A DNA stretch of 64,000 bases from Desulfitobacterium chlororespirans DSM 11544 (GCF_900143285.1 NZ_FRDN01000015.1:62001-126000), one strand, 5' to 3'; shown: positions 24,943 to 35,500, numbered from the stretch's first letter. The notes: generated by a model from the sequence alone, not told the origin. Translations and numbers: made by a program.

Positions 24943-25122
24943 TTAGCGCATGTCGCTAGGAGCGAAGGTAGCACAGTCTGTCATTTCACTGGTTTTAGCA
25001 TTAGGTGCTTGAATTTCGATGGTTTGAGCATGACAGTGATCGTTTCCCCAATAGTGACAGGTATTAACAACACATTTAACGCCTTGAATAGGGGAATCCA
25101 TTTTGTTTACACGTCCAGTCAT
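24943..25122 (-). CDS. DUF1540 small cysteine-rich protein
   Basis: A 59-aa gene (ATG 25122, TAA 24945-24943) behind AAAGGAGGG. It encodes the DUF1540 pattern: V-K-C-x4-C-x-Y-W-x4-H-C-x-A-x3-I (GVKCVVNTC, HYWGNDHCHAQTIEI), then a further Cys in MTDCATF. DUF1540 proteins are small, probably metal-binding, and common in spore-forming Clostridia; function is not established. It fills most of the gap between the CPBP gene and the ABC exporter; the remaining 114 bp up to 25236 contain only an AT-rich AACCCT/AGGGTT hairpin near 25184-25216. Confidence 0.88.
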   Translation of the reverse strand: MTGRVNKMDSPIQGVKCVVNTCHYWGNDHCHAQTIEIQAPNAKTSEMTDCATFAPSDMR

Positions 25123-25236
25123 TGTTTGGCCCTCCTTTAATTGTTTGCAATTAGTTTCCGATAGTTGCAGAGATTTTTCCCTGAACCCTTATTTAATTTC
25201 CCACAGTGAGGGTTTTTTATTCTTAATCGTAATTAG

Positions 25237-26091
25237 CTATTTACGTTTACGAGACAAATTTAAGATACTCAAACCATAAAACAGCCCTGCTGTAACCAAC
25301 AACACTAAGATACTTCCCTGGGGAGATAGCAATGTGTCTCCAAAATTGAAAGTCACGCCCATCAGGGTATTGAACTCTCCCAGACTCTCTGCCGGGGCTT
25401 GGGCAAAAGCCTCCTGAAGAGGTGCTTCCATAAGGAGCTGACGAAAGAGAACGGCGGCATGGGAAATGGGAAAAATCTTTACTACATATTGTACTGCTTC
25501 CGGCAAAACCCCAACAGGCAAGTAGATACCGGTTAAAAAACCGATCAGGGTTCCGATAATGGTGCTGGCTGTAGAAAAAGCATTGAGACTCTTGAAGAAA
25601 GAGGCCAGGAAAAACAGGATCGCTGTGCTGGCCAGAGAGGAGAGCAGAATAAGCGTCAGTACCTGCAGAATCTTTGTTCCTGTCAGCAGCTCGCCGCCAT
25701 TGGCGAGAATGTAAATTTCGGCTAAGATCAGGGCCACAACACTCATAATCACCCCAATGACAAAAGCACTTAAAATATAACCGCCGGCCAGGGCGCTTCT
25801 CGAAATAGGGGATGATTGAAAATCCTTGATAATATTTTTAGCTTTATCCGCCACCATAATGCCCAGGGCTCCCATGGTCGTCGTCACGGAAGTAACAGCC
25901 AGCAATCCTGCCATGATCCAACTATCCATAAGATAACGGGCATTTTCTATATCTGCATAATCCTCGGCCCAAACATCTCCTAAAAAAAGAGCATAGAGAC
26001 CGATAATGATAAACACCGCCAGCAGAGAAAAGAAAACCGTACTTTTATCTCTAAAGAAGATTTTCAGATTGCGCAGCATAAAGTTGCTCAT
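25237..26091 (-). CDS. ABC-2 type exporter permease
   Basis: A 284-aa permease with six predicted helices in the DrrB/ABC-2 pattern: a cytoplasmic N-terminus (MLRNLKIFFRDKST), first helix VFFSLLAVFIIIGLYALF, and the FLTGIYLPVGVLPEAVQYVV segment typical of the family before the last extracellular loop. The start overlaps the stop of the ATPase gene by 4 bp. The cargo is unknown: a drug, lipid or peptide are all possible. Confidence 0.9.
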   Translation of the reverse strand: MSNFMLRNLKIFFRDKSTVFFSLLAVFIIIGLYALFLGDVWAEDYADIENARYLMDSWIMAGLLAVTSVTTTMGALGIMVADKAKNIIKDFQSSPISRSALAGGYILSAFVIGVIMSVVALILAEIYILANGGELLTGTKILQVLTLILLSSLASTAILFFLASFFKSLNAFSTASTIIGTLIGFLTGIYLPVGVLPEAVQYVVKIFPISHAAVLFRQLLMEAPLQEAFAQAPAESLGEFNTLMGVTFNFGDTLLSPQGSILVLLVTAGLFYGLSILNLSRKRK

Positions 26092-27002
26092 TCTCTCATC
26101 TCCTTTCCGGTGATCTTAATAAAGGCATCGTCCATAGTACCATGGCTGACTTCCAAGCCGGTGAGATAAGCCTGGCATCCGGCCAGAATCGGCAAAGCCT
26201 CCAGGGTTGATGATAGTTCGATAATGATTTGATCGGCAACCTGATGGTAAGGGATGTGCATTTCCTGAAGAGCTGTGCTTAGTTTTTCTTTGTCATGATA
26301 AGAAAGCTTAAGCCGGTCACTGGCATAGGCCTGTTTTAGTTCGGTGGGCGTTCCTTGGGCGGCGATTGTGCCGTTGTCGATCACCATAACATAATCAGCT
26401 TCGGCAGCTTCCTCCATATAGTGGGTGGTCAGAAAGATGGTCATATCCTTTTCTTTCTGCATTTTCTGGATGGTTTCCCAGACATTTTTACGGGTCTGAG
26501 GATCGAGCCCTGTGGTGGGCTCATCCAAGAATAAAATCTTCGGTGCGTTAACCAAGGCTCGGGCGATATCCGCCCGGCGGCGCTGACCCCCGGAAAGATT
26601 GCCGTAGGGTCGCTGCAAAAATTCAGCCACTCCGGTGAGGGCCGCAATGGATTTTATGGAATCAGCCAAAGTCGTTTTTTTCAGTCCGTAGAAGCCGCCC
26701 CTGATCCTCAAATTTTCTTCTACCGTGAGCAGGGGATCAAGGAGGCCATCCTGAAATACCGCACCAATCACGGAGCGGATTTTATTATCCTCTTTGCCTA
26801 ATTCGTAGCCATCCATAATCACCCGTCCCCGATCCGGCTTTAAAAAAGTACAGATGATGTCGATGGTCGTGGATTTTCCGGCGCCGTTAGGCCCCAGAAA
26901 GGCAAAGAGTTTGCCTTTTTCCACATAAAAATTGAGCCCTTTAACCGCCTGAACATGACCATAGCTCTTATGCAAATCGACAACTTCAATTATTTTATCC
27001 AT
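26088..27002 (-). CDS. ABC exporter ATPase (DrrA type)
   Basis: An ATPase of about 304 aa. Seen are Walker A GPNGAGKSTT, the Q-loop VFQDGLLDPLLTV, signature LSGGQRRR, Walker B ILFLDEPTTGLDP and the H-loop TTHYMEEA. The C-terminal extension (from about 215) is the DrrA-like regulatory part. The frame opens at 27047, but ATG 27002 (MDKIIEVVDLHKSYG) behind AAGGAG is preferred. It pairs with the overlapping permease gene. Confidence 0.92.
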   Translation of the reverse strand: MDKIIEVVDLHKSYGHVQAVKGLNFYVEKGKLFAFLGPNGAGKSTTIDIICTFLKPDRGRVIMDGYELGKEDNKIRSVIGAVFQDGLLDPLLTVEENLRIRGGFYGLKKTTLADSIKSIAALTGVAEFLQRPYGNLSGGQRRRADIARALVNAPKILFLDEPTTGLDPQTRKNVWETIQKMQKEKDMTIFLTTHYMEEAAEADYVMVIDNGTIAAQGTPTELKQAYASDRLKLSYHDKEKLSTALQEMHIPYHQVADQIIIELSSTLEALPILAGCQAYLTGLEVSHGTMDDAFIKITGKEMRE

Positions 27003-27164
27003 CCTGCCAACTCCTTGTTTACGGAATCCCACGGTTTCAACAGACATAGGTTTATTAATCTAGTTCTACATGCAATGCCAAAATCTTCTTGATATCAGGT
27101 TAAAATTGAATTAAAAATGTAAATTTTTACGATAAAACTAAAAAGAAGAAGGAGAAGTGTATCC

Positions 27165-29498
27165 ATGGGTAAGACCTTGATCATAGCTGAGAAACCCTCC
27201 CAGGCCAGGGAATATGCCAAGGCTCTTGGTGTAAAGGGTAAAAGAGAGGGCTATTTTGAAAACGATGCCTACATTATTTCCTGGTGTATCGGTCATTTGT
27301 TTGAACTGAAAGCGCCGGAGACTTATATGGATCTTCCTAAAGTGGGCAAGCGCTGGAGCATCCGCCGCCTCCCCGTGCTTCCCCGGTTGGGGGAATTCCG
27401 GTATGGATTAAAATCGGGCACCGCTAAGCAATTCAAAGTGCTGCAGGGTTTGCTTAAGTCCCCGGAGGTACAGCAGGTTATTTGCGGGACGGATGCCGAT
27501 CGGGAAGGGCAGTTGCTTTTTCAGGAAGTATGGGACACTGTAGGCAGCAAGAAGCCTCTTTTCCGGCTCTGGATTTCATCCTTGACCCAAGAGGCCATTC
27601 GTGAGGGGATGAGCAAACTGCGCCCTGTTGGCGAGGTGGAGGGCCTGGCGCAGGCAGGGTATGGGCGCTCCTATGGAGATTGGGATTTTGGTATGAATTT
27701 AACCGAAGGATTCACCGCTCTTTTTGGCAGTTTCGATCCGGTGCGCAAAAAGCCTAATGTCATCTCCATCGGCCGGGTTCAAACCCCCACCTTGGCCTTG
27801 GTGGTGGAGCGGGAATGGGCGATCGAGAATTTTGTCCCTGTTGCTTATGTGGAAGTGGAAGCGGAATTTGCAAGCGGGCAAGGCTCATATAAGGGGAAAT
27901 GGTTTGATCCCGCCGTCAAGAACACGCGTGATAAAAGTCAGGAAAATGATAACGATCAGATGATGTTAGACCTGGACCGGGGCAAAGAGATTGTCACTAA
28001 AGTTCAGGGAAAATCGGGAAGAATTCGTTCCGTAAAAGATAAGGAGACGAAGGAGCCTCATCCTTTGCTCTTTGATCTAACCTCTCTAACCGTCAGTGCT
28101 TCCAAGCGCTATGGCTTTGGAGCGGAAAAAGTGCTGAAAATTGCCCAGTCCCTTTACGAAAAGAAAGCCATAACCTATCCCAGAACAGATTGCAATTATT
28201 TACCTCCCGACATGCTCCCCAAACTGAAGGCTCATCTGCAAGCTTTGGAACAAAGCCCCTTTGCCTCATGGGTAAAGGAAGCTCTTGATAATCCTTTACC
28301 TGGGGGAAAAAGGGTCATCAATGAGATTACGGCTCACCACGCGATTATTCCTACCACTGAAAAAATGATTCCGAATTTGAGTCCGGATGAACGGAAAATC
28401 TGGGAGATGATTGTCCTGCGTTTTCTCTGCATTTGGTTTCCCCCGGCCCGTTATGCGGAAAAAGAGGTAGTTACGGTAGTGGAAGAGGAGTCCTTCCTGA
28501 CCAAAGGCAAAACCTTGCTTGAACCGGGATGGAAGAAGATCGAGAATACGGAAAAGCATACAGAGGGATCCGGGCTCCAGCTCCCTTTGCTTCATCAGAA
28601 TGAGGAGGTTGTGACCCGGTCCTGTCAAGCCCTGCAAAAGGAGACCAAGCCCCCCAAGCGCTATACTCAAGGCGATCTGATTAAAGCTATGGAAGGAGCC
28701 GGCAAGGAAATCGAGGATGAGGCCCTGCGCCGGCAGTTAAAAGGAAAAGGACTGGGAACCGTGGCGACACGCGGGGCAATTATTGAAAACCTTCTGAACC
28801 GGGGGTATCTTCTGCAGCAGCAGAAGGTGCTTATGCCAACGGCAAAAGGAACAGAGCTCATTCGCTTGATTAAAGAGCGCTTACCCCGGGCTCAATTGCT
28901 GATCAGTTCTGAAATGACAGGGCAGATGGAATATGAATTGGCCCAGGTCGAACGGGGGGAGATGCCTTTAAGTCTGTATATGGAGAAAGTCGAAGAGGCT
29001 ATCCGGGGTATCATTGAAGAGCTGCGTCACTATGAAGCCACCCAGGGGAAAAAACCATTGGCTTTTGCCCCTCAGAAGCCGGATACTTCTGGCAGAAAGA
29101 GCAAAAGCAATCTGGAAGGGAAGCCCCAGGAGCTCCCTGCTCAGGCCAAGGTTACAAAGGCTGCCAAGGCAAGGCAGGAGAATCCAGCTCCGGCGGTTGG
29201 GGAGAGCTTGGGGAGCTGCCCCAGCTGCGGAGGCGGGGTAGTGGAGCGGGAAAAGGGTTATGGCTGCCAAAACTGGAAAAATGGCTGTCCCTTTATTCTT
29301 TGGAAGAGTCCCATTTGCGGCAAGGTGCTGACACCTGCCCAGGTCAAGAGCTTATTGAAGAAAGGAAAAACGAATTTAATCAAGGGTTTTCGCTCTAAGC
29401 AGGGGAAAAGTTTCGCGGCCTATCTTGTTTGGGAGAATCCTTCCTTAGGAAAATTAAAGTTCGAGTTCGAGAACAATAATCGGGCAAAGCCCGGTTAA
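27165..29498 (+). CDS. topB: DNA topoisomerase III
   Basis: A type IA topoisomerase that relaxes and decatenates DNA. The TOPRIM domain begins KTLIIAEKPSQAREYAKALG and contains GTDADREGQL (acidic metal ligands). The catalytic Tyr is in AITYPRTDCNYL (near residue 345). The C-terminal region holds a Cys-rich zinc-ribbon-like module (CPSCGGGVVEREKGYGC, then GCPFILWK) of the zf-C4_Topoisom type. At 777 aa it is slightly longer than B. subtilis TopB owing to a linker at about 630-680. A strong AGAAGGAGAAG precedes the ATG. Confidence 0.95.
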   Translation: MGKTLIIAEKPSQAREYAKALGVKGKREGYFENDAYIISWCIGHLFELKAPETYMDLPKVGKRWSIRRLPVLPRLGEFRYGLKSGTAKQFKVLQGLLKSPEVQQVICGTDADREGQLLFQEVWDTVGSKKPLFRLWISSLTQEAIREGMSKLRPVGEVEGLAQAGYGRSYGDWDFGMNLTEGFTALFGSFDPVRKKPNVISIGRVQTPTLALVVEREWAIENFVPVAYVEVEAEFASGQGSYKGKWFDPAVKNTRDKSQENDNDQMMLDLDRGKEIVTKVQGKSGRIRSVKDKETKEPHPLLFDLTSLTVSASKRYGFGAEKVLKIAQSLYEKKAITYPRTDCNYLPPDMLPKLKAHLQALEQSPFASWVKEALDNPLPGGKRVINEITAHHAIIPTTEKMIPNLSPDERKIWEMIVLRFLCIWFPPARYAEKEVVTVVEEESFLTKGKTLLEPGWKKIENTEKHTEGSGLQLPLLHQNEEVVTRSCQALQKETKPPKRYTQGDLIKAMEGAGKEIEDEALRRQLKGKGLGTVATRGAIIENLLNRGYLLQQQKVLMPTAKGTELIRLIKERLPRAQLLISSEMTGQMEYELAQVERGEMPLSLYMEKVEEAIRGIIEELRHYEATQGKKPLAFAPQKPDTSGRKSKSNLEGKPQELPAQAKVTKAAKARQENPAPAVGESLGSCPSCGGGVVEREKGYGCQNWKNGCPFILWKSPICGKVLTPAQVKSLLKKGKTNLIKGFRSKQGKSFAAYLVWENPSLGKLKFEFENNNRAKPG

Positions 29499-29614
29499 GT
29501 CATTAAAGTGCAGAGTAGATTCCATGCAGTGGGCGGCACCAGCAAAGGGTAAAAGTATCGTCCTTGTAGGCAGCTTATTCTACATCGCCCTGCTCAGACC
29601 CGAAAAGCAGCCCA

Positions 29615-29821
29615 AGGATTTTGATTTACAAGCGTGAACGAATTTAAGCGAGCGGGAACAAAACTTCGCGAAAAGCACGCAGCGGAGTCGGGTTGGAAAC
29701 AGGACGTTTCCAACCGCCCATTGAGCAGGAGCGATTTGGGCGGCGTCCCGACGGAGTGGTGAGCTTGAGCGTTAGTTTTGTCCGCGCAGCTTATGGAGCG
29801 ACCGGTGTAAATCAAAATCCT
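29615..29821. repeat. Long imperfect inverted-repeat element with nested hairpins
   Basis: About 207 bp bounded by a perfect 16-bp inverted repeat, AGGATTTTGATTTACA (29615-29630) and its complement (29806-29821). Inside, degenerate arms continue (CGAATTTAAGCGAGCGGGA... against GTTTTGTCCGCGCAGCTTA), and two perfect hairpins are nested: GGTTGGAAAC-AGGAC-GTTTCCAACC (29691-29715) and CCGCCCA / TGGGCGG (29714-29743). No ribosome site or credible frame is present. It could be a MITE-like mobile repeat or a structured RNA. The rest of the 29499-30065 gap shows no gene. Confidence 0.65.
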
Positions 29822-30065
29822 GGAGACTCTGCTTTCACTCTCATCCAAGCATAAGCCAAACTCCAATGCCGCCTGCAGCACTAATTGAGATGACAAGTTT
29901 ATCGATATTTGCTAAGATATACTTGAGTGTGACAATAAACAAAGAAAATTGGGGCAATATGTCATTTTGATTCTATGCCAATTTTTGACGATCAGGAAGA
30001 AAAATGTGTCCATCTGAATAAGATGAACCAGACGGCCCAAGAACATAATGGACAGGGGGGAGAGT

Positions 30066-30743
30066 ATGGGAAATTGGGAAAGTGTTGTGGTTGCCATCGG
30101 AATTATCCTCTTATTTTACTTCGCGAGGCGCTATACCCCTGGTCAGAAACGTCCCAAAACCATGAAAACAGGGTCGCGGTCTAAAGAAGAGACCCCAGCT
30201 TTGGAGATGATCCTTACCAAAAAAGAAATGAAGCATGTACCGGTTAAACCGGCTCCTTCTTCCCAAGGGGCCGCCAGCCTTGTCATGCATCCCCACAGTT
30301 TTGAACGGGCTAAGCGGGAGTATATGCACTATGCACAGCAATTCAGCGGGCTTTACGAAGTGCTCTTTTTATCCTGTTCAGGAAAAGCGTCCGCCCAGGG
30401 GCAGGAGCAATTGCTTAAGAATTGGGAGGAAGGCATTGTAAGTACAAATGCCCCGAATTTTATACTGGCTTGGAATACCATTATTCAGAAATATTGTGGA
30501 AGAAATTTTTACTTTAAAGGAAATGTTAAAGAAAAAAACAACCAGAGTGAGGAAGAACGGATTCTTCAGGATTGGTTGAAAATACTGTTCAGATGGGGCC
30601 TTCATCGGGAACCCAGGGGTCAAATCCAGCTTGAACCACATGGCGGGGAGCCGATTGGCGCTCAAGACCTGAATTATTATTGGGTTCTTAATGGAGAAGT
30701 TCTCGAAGAAGGGCGAGGTAAAAGTCAGTCCCTAGGTCAATGA
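30066..30743 (+). CDS. Membrane-anchored protein of unknown function
   Basis: Not recognised. The 225-aa product starts MGNWESVVVA (ATG 30066, GGGGGGAGAG upstream; a longer frame to 30048 overlaps that site). A single N-terminal helix (SVVVAIGIILLFYFARRY) is followed by a basic linker and a cytoplasmic, mainly helical domain rich in aromatic residues (FERAKREYMHYAQQFSGLYEVLF). No catalytic motif is seen. It is monocistronic, with a clear terminator 7 bp after the stop. Confidence 0.7.
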   Translation: MGNWESVVVAIGIILLFYFARRYTPGQKRPKTMKTGSRSKEETPALEMILTKKEMKHVPVKPAPSSQGAASLVMHPHSFERAKREYMHYAQQFSGLYEVLFLSCSGKASAQGQEQLLKNWEEGIVSTNAPNFILAWNTIIQKYCGRNFYFKGNVKEKNNQSEEERILQDWLKILFRWGLHREPRGQIQLEPHGGEPIGAQDLNYYWVLNGEVLEEGRGKSQSLGQ

Positions 30744-30750
30744 ATGAGAA

Positions 30751-30773
30751 GATGCAGTTGCTGCATCTTTTTT
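30751..30773 (+). terminator. Terminator after the 30066 gene
   Basis: Perfect stem GATGCAG-TTG-CTGCATC followed by TTTTTTCTTT. Confidence 0.85.
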
Positions 30774-30788
30774 CTTTACATAATGTTC

Positions 30789-30838
30789 TTGACAGAAAAG
30801 GAATTGCATAGGAAACTAAAGACACTGAATTAGTTTCC
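30789..30838 (+). promoter_or_regulatory. Promoter and TetR-type operator of the efflux operon
   Basis: A consensus TTGACA -35 (30789-30794) is followed, at the -10 and start-site position, by a perfect dyad GGAAACTAA-N10-TTAGTTTCC (30811-30838). The -10 itself is poor. A dyad of this size overlapping the promoter just before a tetR gene is the usual autoregulatory operator layout. Confidence 0.65.
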
Positions 30839-30854
30839 GTAGGGAGGAATCAAG

Positions 30855-31430
30855 TTGCGAGAACGCATTTTAGAGAAAGCCTATGAATTGATTCAACGCT
30901 ATGGGTTGCGGGGGTTCACCATGGATGATGTGGCCGGCGAATTAGGGATCAGCAAAAAGACCATTTATAAATCCTTTGCCTCTAAGAACCAATTGATCAG
31001 CAGGTTGGTGGACAATATCGTCGAGGTGGAGAAAAAGACATTTACGGAAGCCGTCAGCGGTCATTCCACATGGCTGGAGAAGTTTGAAGCCATGCTGACG
31101 ATGTACACTCCGGAGGATATTCCTTTTCGGCTGGTGGATGAACTCTACCGTTATTATCCGGAAGAAAAAGAAAAGATTGAAAGATTGGCTGAGTTCCGGC
31201 AAGAGATTTTTTATCCCTTAATCCAGGAGGGGCAGGCTACGGGAAAAATCCGCCTGGATCTTAACCCGGCGATCATCGTGTCCATGATTCATAACCTGTT
31301 CATGATGCCGGCTGATCCTAAAATGCTGGAATCTCAGGATATCACCATCAAACAGCTGCTGGAGCAAATGAAAAACCTGGTTTTTTACGGAATTCTTAAT
31401 CATGGGGAGGATAATAAAGATGAGGTCTAA
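30855..31430 (+). CDS. TetR family transcriptional repressor
   Basis: A 191-aa regulator whose N-terminal TetR helix-turn-helix is clear: RILEKAYELIQRYGLRGFTM, DDVAGELGISKKTIYKSFAS. The C-terminal ligand domain is divergent, as usual. The start is TTG 30855 behind GGGAGG. Its end overlaps the adaptor gene start (31420), so it is the first gene of a three-gene efflux operon and probably represses it through the dyad at 30811-30838. The inducer is unknown. Confidence 0.92.
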   Translation: MRERILEKAYELIQRYGLRGFTMDDVAGELGISKKTIYKSFASKNQLISRLVDNIVEVEKKTFTEAVSGHSTWLEKFEAMLTMYTPEDIPFRLVDELYRYYPEEKEKIERLAEFRQEIFYPLIQEGQATGKIRLDLNPAIIVSMIHNLFMMPADPKMLESQDITIKQLLEQMKNLVFYGILNHGEDNKDEV

Positions 31431-32505
31431 ACTTACTGGATCGTTCATGTCGCTGGCCGTGATTTTGACCATGATGTTGGGAGGGTGCACTCAGGCGACT
31501 GCGGTAATTCCTCCGGAAAGGGAACATCTGGTTCAAGTGCAAGAAGCTGAGGAAGGGGCTTATCCGGTGGACCTGCGCTATACAGGGCTTACCTCTGCCG
31601 GCGAACTGAAAAAGTACAGCTTTAAAATTCCGGGAAAACTCACGGATATTGCTGTGGAAAAGGGAGCCTTGGTGAAGCCGGGCCAAAAGCTTGCTGCTTT
31701 GGATACTGCGGAGTATGGCTTAGCGGTTCAAGCTTCGCAGCTCAATGTCACCAAAGCAGAGAAAGCCTATACAGAAGCCCGGGATAACTATGGGAAGTTG
31801 GAAAAGCTCCATGAAGCAGGGGCTCTGCCGGAAGCGGATCTTATTAAGGTTAAGCTGGATTTGGATGTGAAGGAAGCAACCTATCGGCAAGCTGAAATTG
31901 AGCTGGAAGCCAAACAGATTCAACTCAATGACGCACAGCTTTATGCTCAGAATGAAGGCTATGTGGTGGATATTCTTTTCCGGGAAAGTGAAATCGTTGC
32001 CGCCGGATATCCGGTGGTGGTAATCCGCTCGCCTGAACAGAAAGTAACAGTGGGTCTGTCTCAAAGTGATGTTCAGAAGGTCAAGATGGGGGATAGGGTG
32101 GAAATCACGTTAGATGGGCAAAAGGGAACAGGACATGTTGAACGGCTGGAAGCTGTTCCGGATCAACAAACCCGCACTTATACTGCTGAAATACTTATTA
32201 CCGAGCCTTTTCCCAGTGAGCGATACTATCTTGGGGCCACAGCCGAGGTGAAGTTTGCCCAAGGTGAGGCAGCGGGGATATGGGTTCCCTTAGCCTGCAT
32301 CCTCAATGATGGTGAAGATTATGTTTTTCTGGTTGAAGACGGGCGGGCAGTGAAGAGGAATATTAAGTTAATGGATACCCAAGGGTTCAATGTCCGGGTG
32401 GAAGGCTTAAAACCAGGGGAGCATTATGTATTCAGTGGGATGAAAAGTTTAAAGGAAGGACAGAAAGTCAGGATTCAAAGCGAGGGCACCTCCCATGAAC
32501 AATAA
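31420..32505 (+). CDS. RND efflux adaptor lipoprotein (HlyD/MFP family)
   Basis: A 361-aa periplasmic-adaptor-type lipoprotein. Lipobox MMLGGCTQ gives a lipidated Cys near residue 23. Then come the biotinyl-lipoyl-like barrel (VEKGALVKPGQKLAALD), a helical hairpin (about 95-150), and beta-barrel segments (VGLSQSDVQKVKMGDRVEI). ATG 31420 behind GGGAGGATAA is chosen; the frame extends to 31402. It overlaps both tetR upstream and the RND gene downstream by about 10 bp. Confidence 0.92.
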   Translation: MRSKLTGSFMSLAVILTMMLGGCTQATAVIPPEREHLVQVQEAEEGAYPVDLRYTGLTSAGELKKYSFKIPGKLTDIAVEKGALVKPGQKLAALDTAEYGLAVQASQLNVTKAEKAYTEARDNYGKLEKLHEAGALPEADLIKVKLDLDVKEATYRQAEIELEAKQIQLNDAQLYAQNEGYVVDILFRESEIVAAGYPVVVIRSPEQKVTVGLSQSDVQKVKMGDRVEITLDGQKGTGHVERLEAVPDQQTRTYTAEILITEPFPSERYYLGATAEVKFAQGEAAGIWVPLACILNDGEDYVFLVEDGRAVKRNIKLMDTQGFNVRVEGLKPGEHYVFSGMKSLKEGQKVRIQSEGTSHEQ

Positions 32506-35500
32506 GAAAGGATTCATTTACCATATTATCAGCAACTGGCGTTTTACCATCTTTTTCACTATCCTGACCATGGCCTTGGGAATCTACAGTTATTATATAG
32601 TACCTAAGCAGGAGAGTCCGGATATATCTGCTCCTTTTGCCGTCATTACCACAATTTATCCCGGAGCGGCCCCTGAGGACGTGGAAAAACTGGTGACCCG
32701 GGTGATTGAAGATGAGATCCGGGAAGTCCCGGGCTATAAGACCTCCCAGTCCATCACCAAAAACAGCCTCTCTGTGGTCGTCCTGGAGCTTCATAATGAT
32801 GTGGACGTGAAAGAGTCCTGGAACGAGTTGGGGCAGATTCTGGACGGAGCCCAAGGGAAAATTCCTGACGAGTGCTTTGCTATTGAAGCAGACACTAAAC
32901 TCTCCGAAACGGCGGGGATGATCATCAGCCTTTCCGGGGAGGGGTATACCTATGAGCAGCTTGCCGATTATGCTGAGCAATTTAAAAGCAGACTGGCCAA
33001 AATTGATGGCATCTCCCGCTTTACCGTAACCGGCGTTCAAAACAAAGCGGCCCGCATTGAAGTGAAGACAGCCGAGCTGAACAAATACAATATCTCGCTT
33101 GATGAACTGGTATCCTTGATTCAGGCTCAGAACCTGCAGATTCCCTCAGGTTCCTTAAGCGATCAGCGGGTGAAGGTCAATGTCAGCTCCCCCGGTCTTT
33201 TTACATCACTCAGCGATTTGGAGAATATGATCATTGATGTATCGGCTGAAACCGGGGCTCCCATTCGTTTGCAGGACCTGGCGGACATCCGTTGGGATAT
33301 TGAGGATGCCGATTATCAGCTTAAGCACAACGGACAAAATGCCATTATGCTGAGCGGCTTTTTCAAAGAGAACCGCAATATCCTGCTGGTCGGCGAGGAT
33401 GTCCGGGCGGAGCTGGACCGGCTGAAAGCGGAACTGCCCCCGGAATTAATCGTCGATGAGGTGGTTTATCAGCCCACCGATGTGGAAAAGAGTGTGGCTG
33501 AATTCTTTGAGAATCTTTTAGAAGGCATGGCTTTGGTCTTGATCGTGGTCTTTTTAGGGATGGGCTTCAAAAACGCGTTGGTCGCTTCCACTGCGGTTCC
33601 CCTCTCCATTATCATTACTTTTATTGCTATGCATCTTTTCGGCATACAGCTTCAGGAAATATCCATAGCCGCCCTCATCCTGGCCCTGGGCATTCTGGTG
33701 GATGATGCTATCGTCATTATCGATGCTATTCAGGTGCATATTGATCAGGGCTTCGCCAAGATGGAAGCCTGCATACGCGGTATGAAGCAATCTGTAATTC
33801 CCGTGTTTTCAGCCACCCTGACGATTGTAGCCGCCTTTTCCCCCATGCTCTTTGTTCCTGGCCCAGCCGGGGAATTTCTGAGAAGCTTGCCTCAGACGGT
33901 GATTATTGCCGTGTCCGCTTCTTTTCTAGTAGCGATCACCGTGACCCCTGTCCTGGCCTATTTATTCTTCGACAAGTTGAAGAAAGGGGATGACAAACGG
34001 ACTCCCCTGCGCCGTATTTATGGGTATGCTTTGCAAATCGGCATGCAATACAAAAAGTCCACGGTGTGTGCAGCCATCTTGTTGATTGCCATAGCTTGTT
34101 ACGGTGCGCTCCAGCTTCAGATCGAGTTTTTCCCTAAAGCGGATAAGAATGTTTTTTATATCAACCTCCATTCGGAAAATGCCTCCGACATCTCAGCTAC
34201 AGCCCGGTTGGCGGAACAAGTGGAAGGGATTCTCGGGGAAAATGAGGAGATCATCAGTTATGCCACTGCCCTGGGAGGAGGTCTGCCCAAATTCTATATC
34301 ACACTGCCCAAGGCGACTCCTGCTAAGGATTTTGGTCAAATCATGCTCAAGGTGGATTTGGCCAAAGGGAAATTCACCAATAATGAAGACCTTGCCCTTC
34401 ACCTTCAGGAACAGTTGGATCAGCATTTAATCGGTGGCTCGGCCAATGTGCTGCTGTTGGAAAAAGCTATGCCGGGAGATCCCCTGGAGGTGCGGGTCAG
34501 CGGCGCCGATCCTCTGCAGGTCAGGGATGGGGTCGCTTTAATCCGCCGGGAGCTGGAGGGGATTCCCGGAACCATGAAAGTGGCGGACGATTATGTCGCC
34601 GGTGAATACGAATTTGTGGTGGATGTGGATACGGAACGGGCCACGACTATGGGCATCACCAATTATGATATCCAAAGACAGATCAATATCGCTTTGAGCG
34701 GTGCCGAAGCGTCCCTGTTCCGCATCGCCGGCAATGAGTACCCGATCCTGGTTCAAAGCGATGTGAGCAGCAAAGAGGATTTGGAAAACCTGGGTATCAA
34801 ATCCTCCCTGACCGGTCATAAAGTTCTGCTTAAGCAGTTAGGAAACATCCACCTCCAAGCCACCGTACCCACGATTAATAAATATGATGGGGTTCAGGCG
34901 GTGACGATTTCTGGAAAAGTGCAGCCGGGATTTAGTGCCGTAACCATTGAAAATACCTTGAAACAGCGGTTGGCCCAAGCAGGTTTTGATTTCTCCGGGC
35001 TTACGGTGAGTTATGAGGGAGAAGCCAAAGATATCAAGGATAATTTCGGAAGCCTGGGGACTACGGCGATTTTCGCCTTGTTCCTCATCTATGTGATTTT
35101 GATGATCCAGTTCCGTTCCTTCCTGCAGCCGGCGATTATCTTCATCACCATTCCCTTATCCGTCATTGGGGTGGTAGCCGGGTTGATGCTCTTTGCCCAG
35201 CCCTTATCCTTTACGGCCTTGGTCGGGGTGGTAAGTTTGATGGGGCTGGTCATCCGCAACGCTATTTTGCTGATTGAGTTTATCAATCTGGCTCGGGAAG
35301 AGGGAATGTCCATTGCTGAGGCCTGCCATTTTGCGGTCAACCGTCGTTACCGGCCCATTATTCTGGCAGCGGTGACCACGGTCATCGGGTTGGTTCCGCT
35401 GGCTTTTTCCGGAAGCGATCTGTTCACCCCTATGTCGGTGGCTTTGATGAGCGGATTATTGATTTCCACCCTCTTTACCCTGGTGGTGGTTCCGGTATTG

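Noticed and set aside
29594-29896. A 100-aa minus-strand frame across the inverted-repeat element
   Set aside because: It lacks a ribosome site, runs through nested hairpins and has no protein-like composition; read as coincidental.
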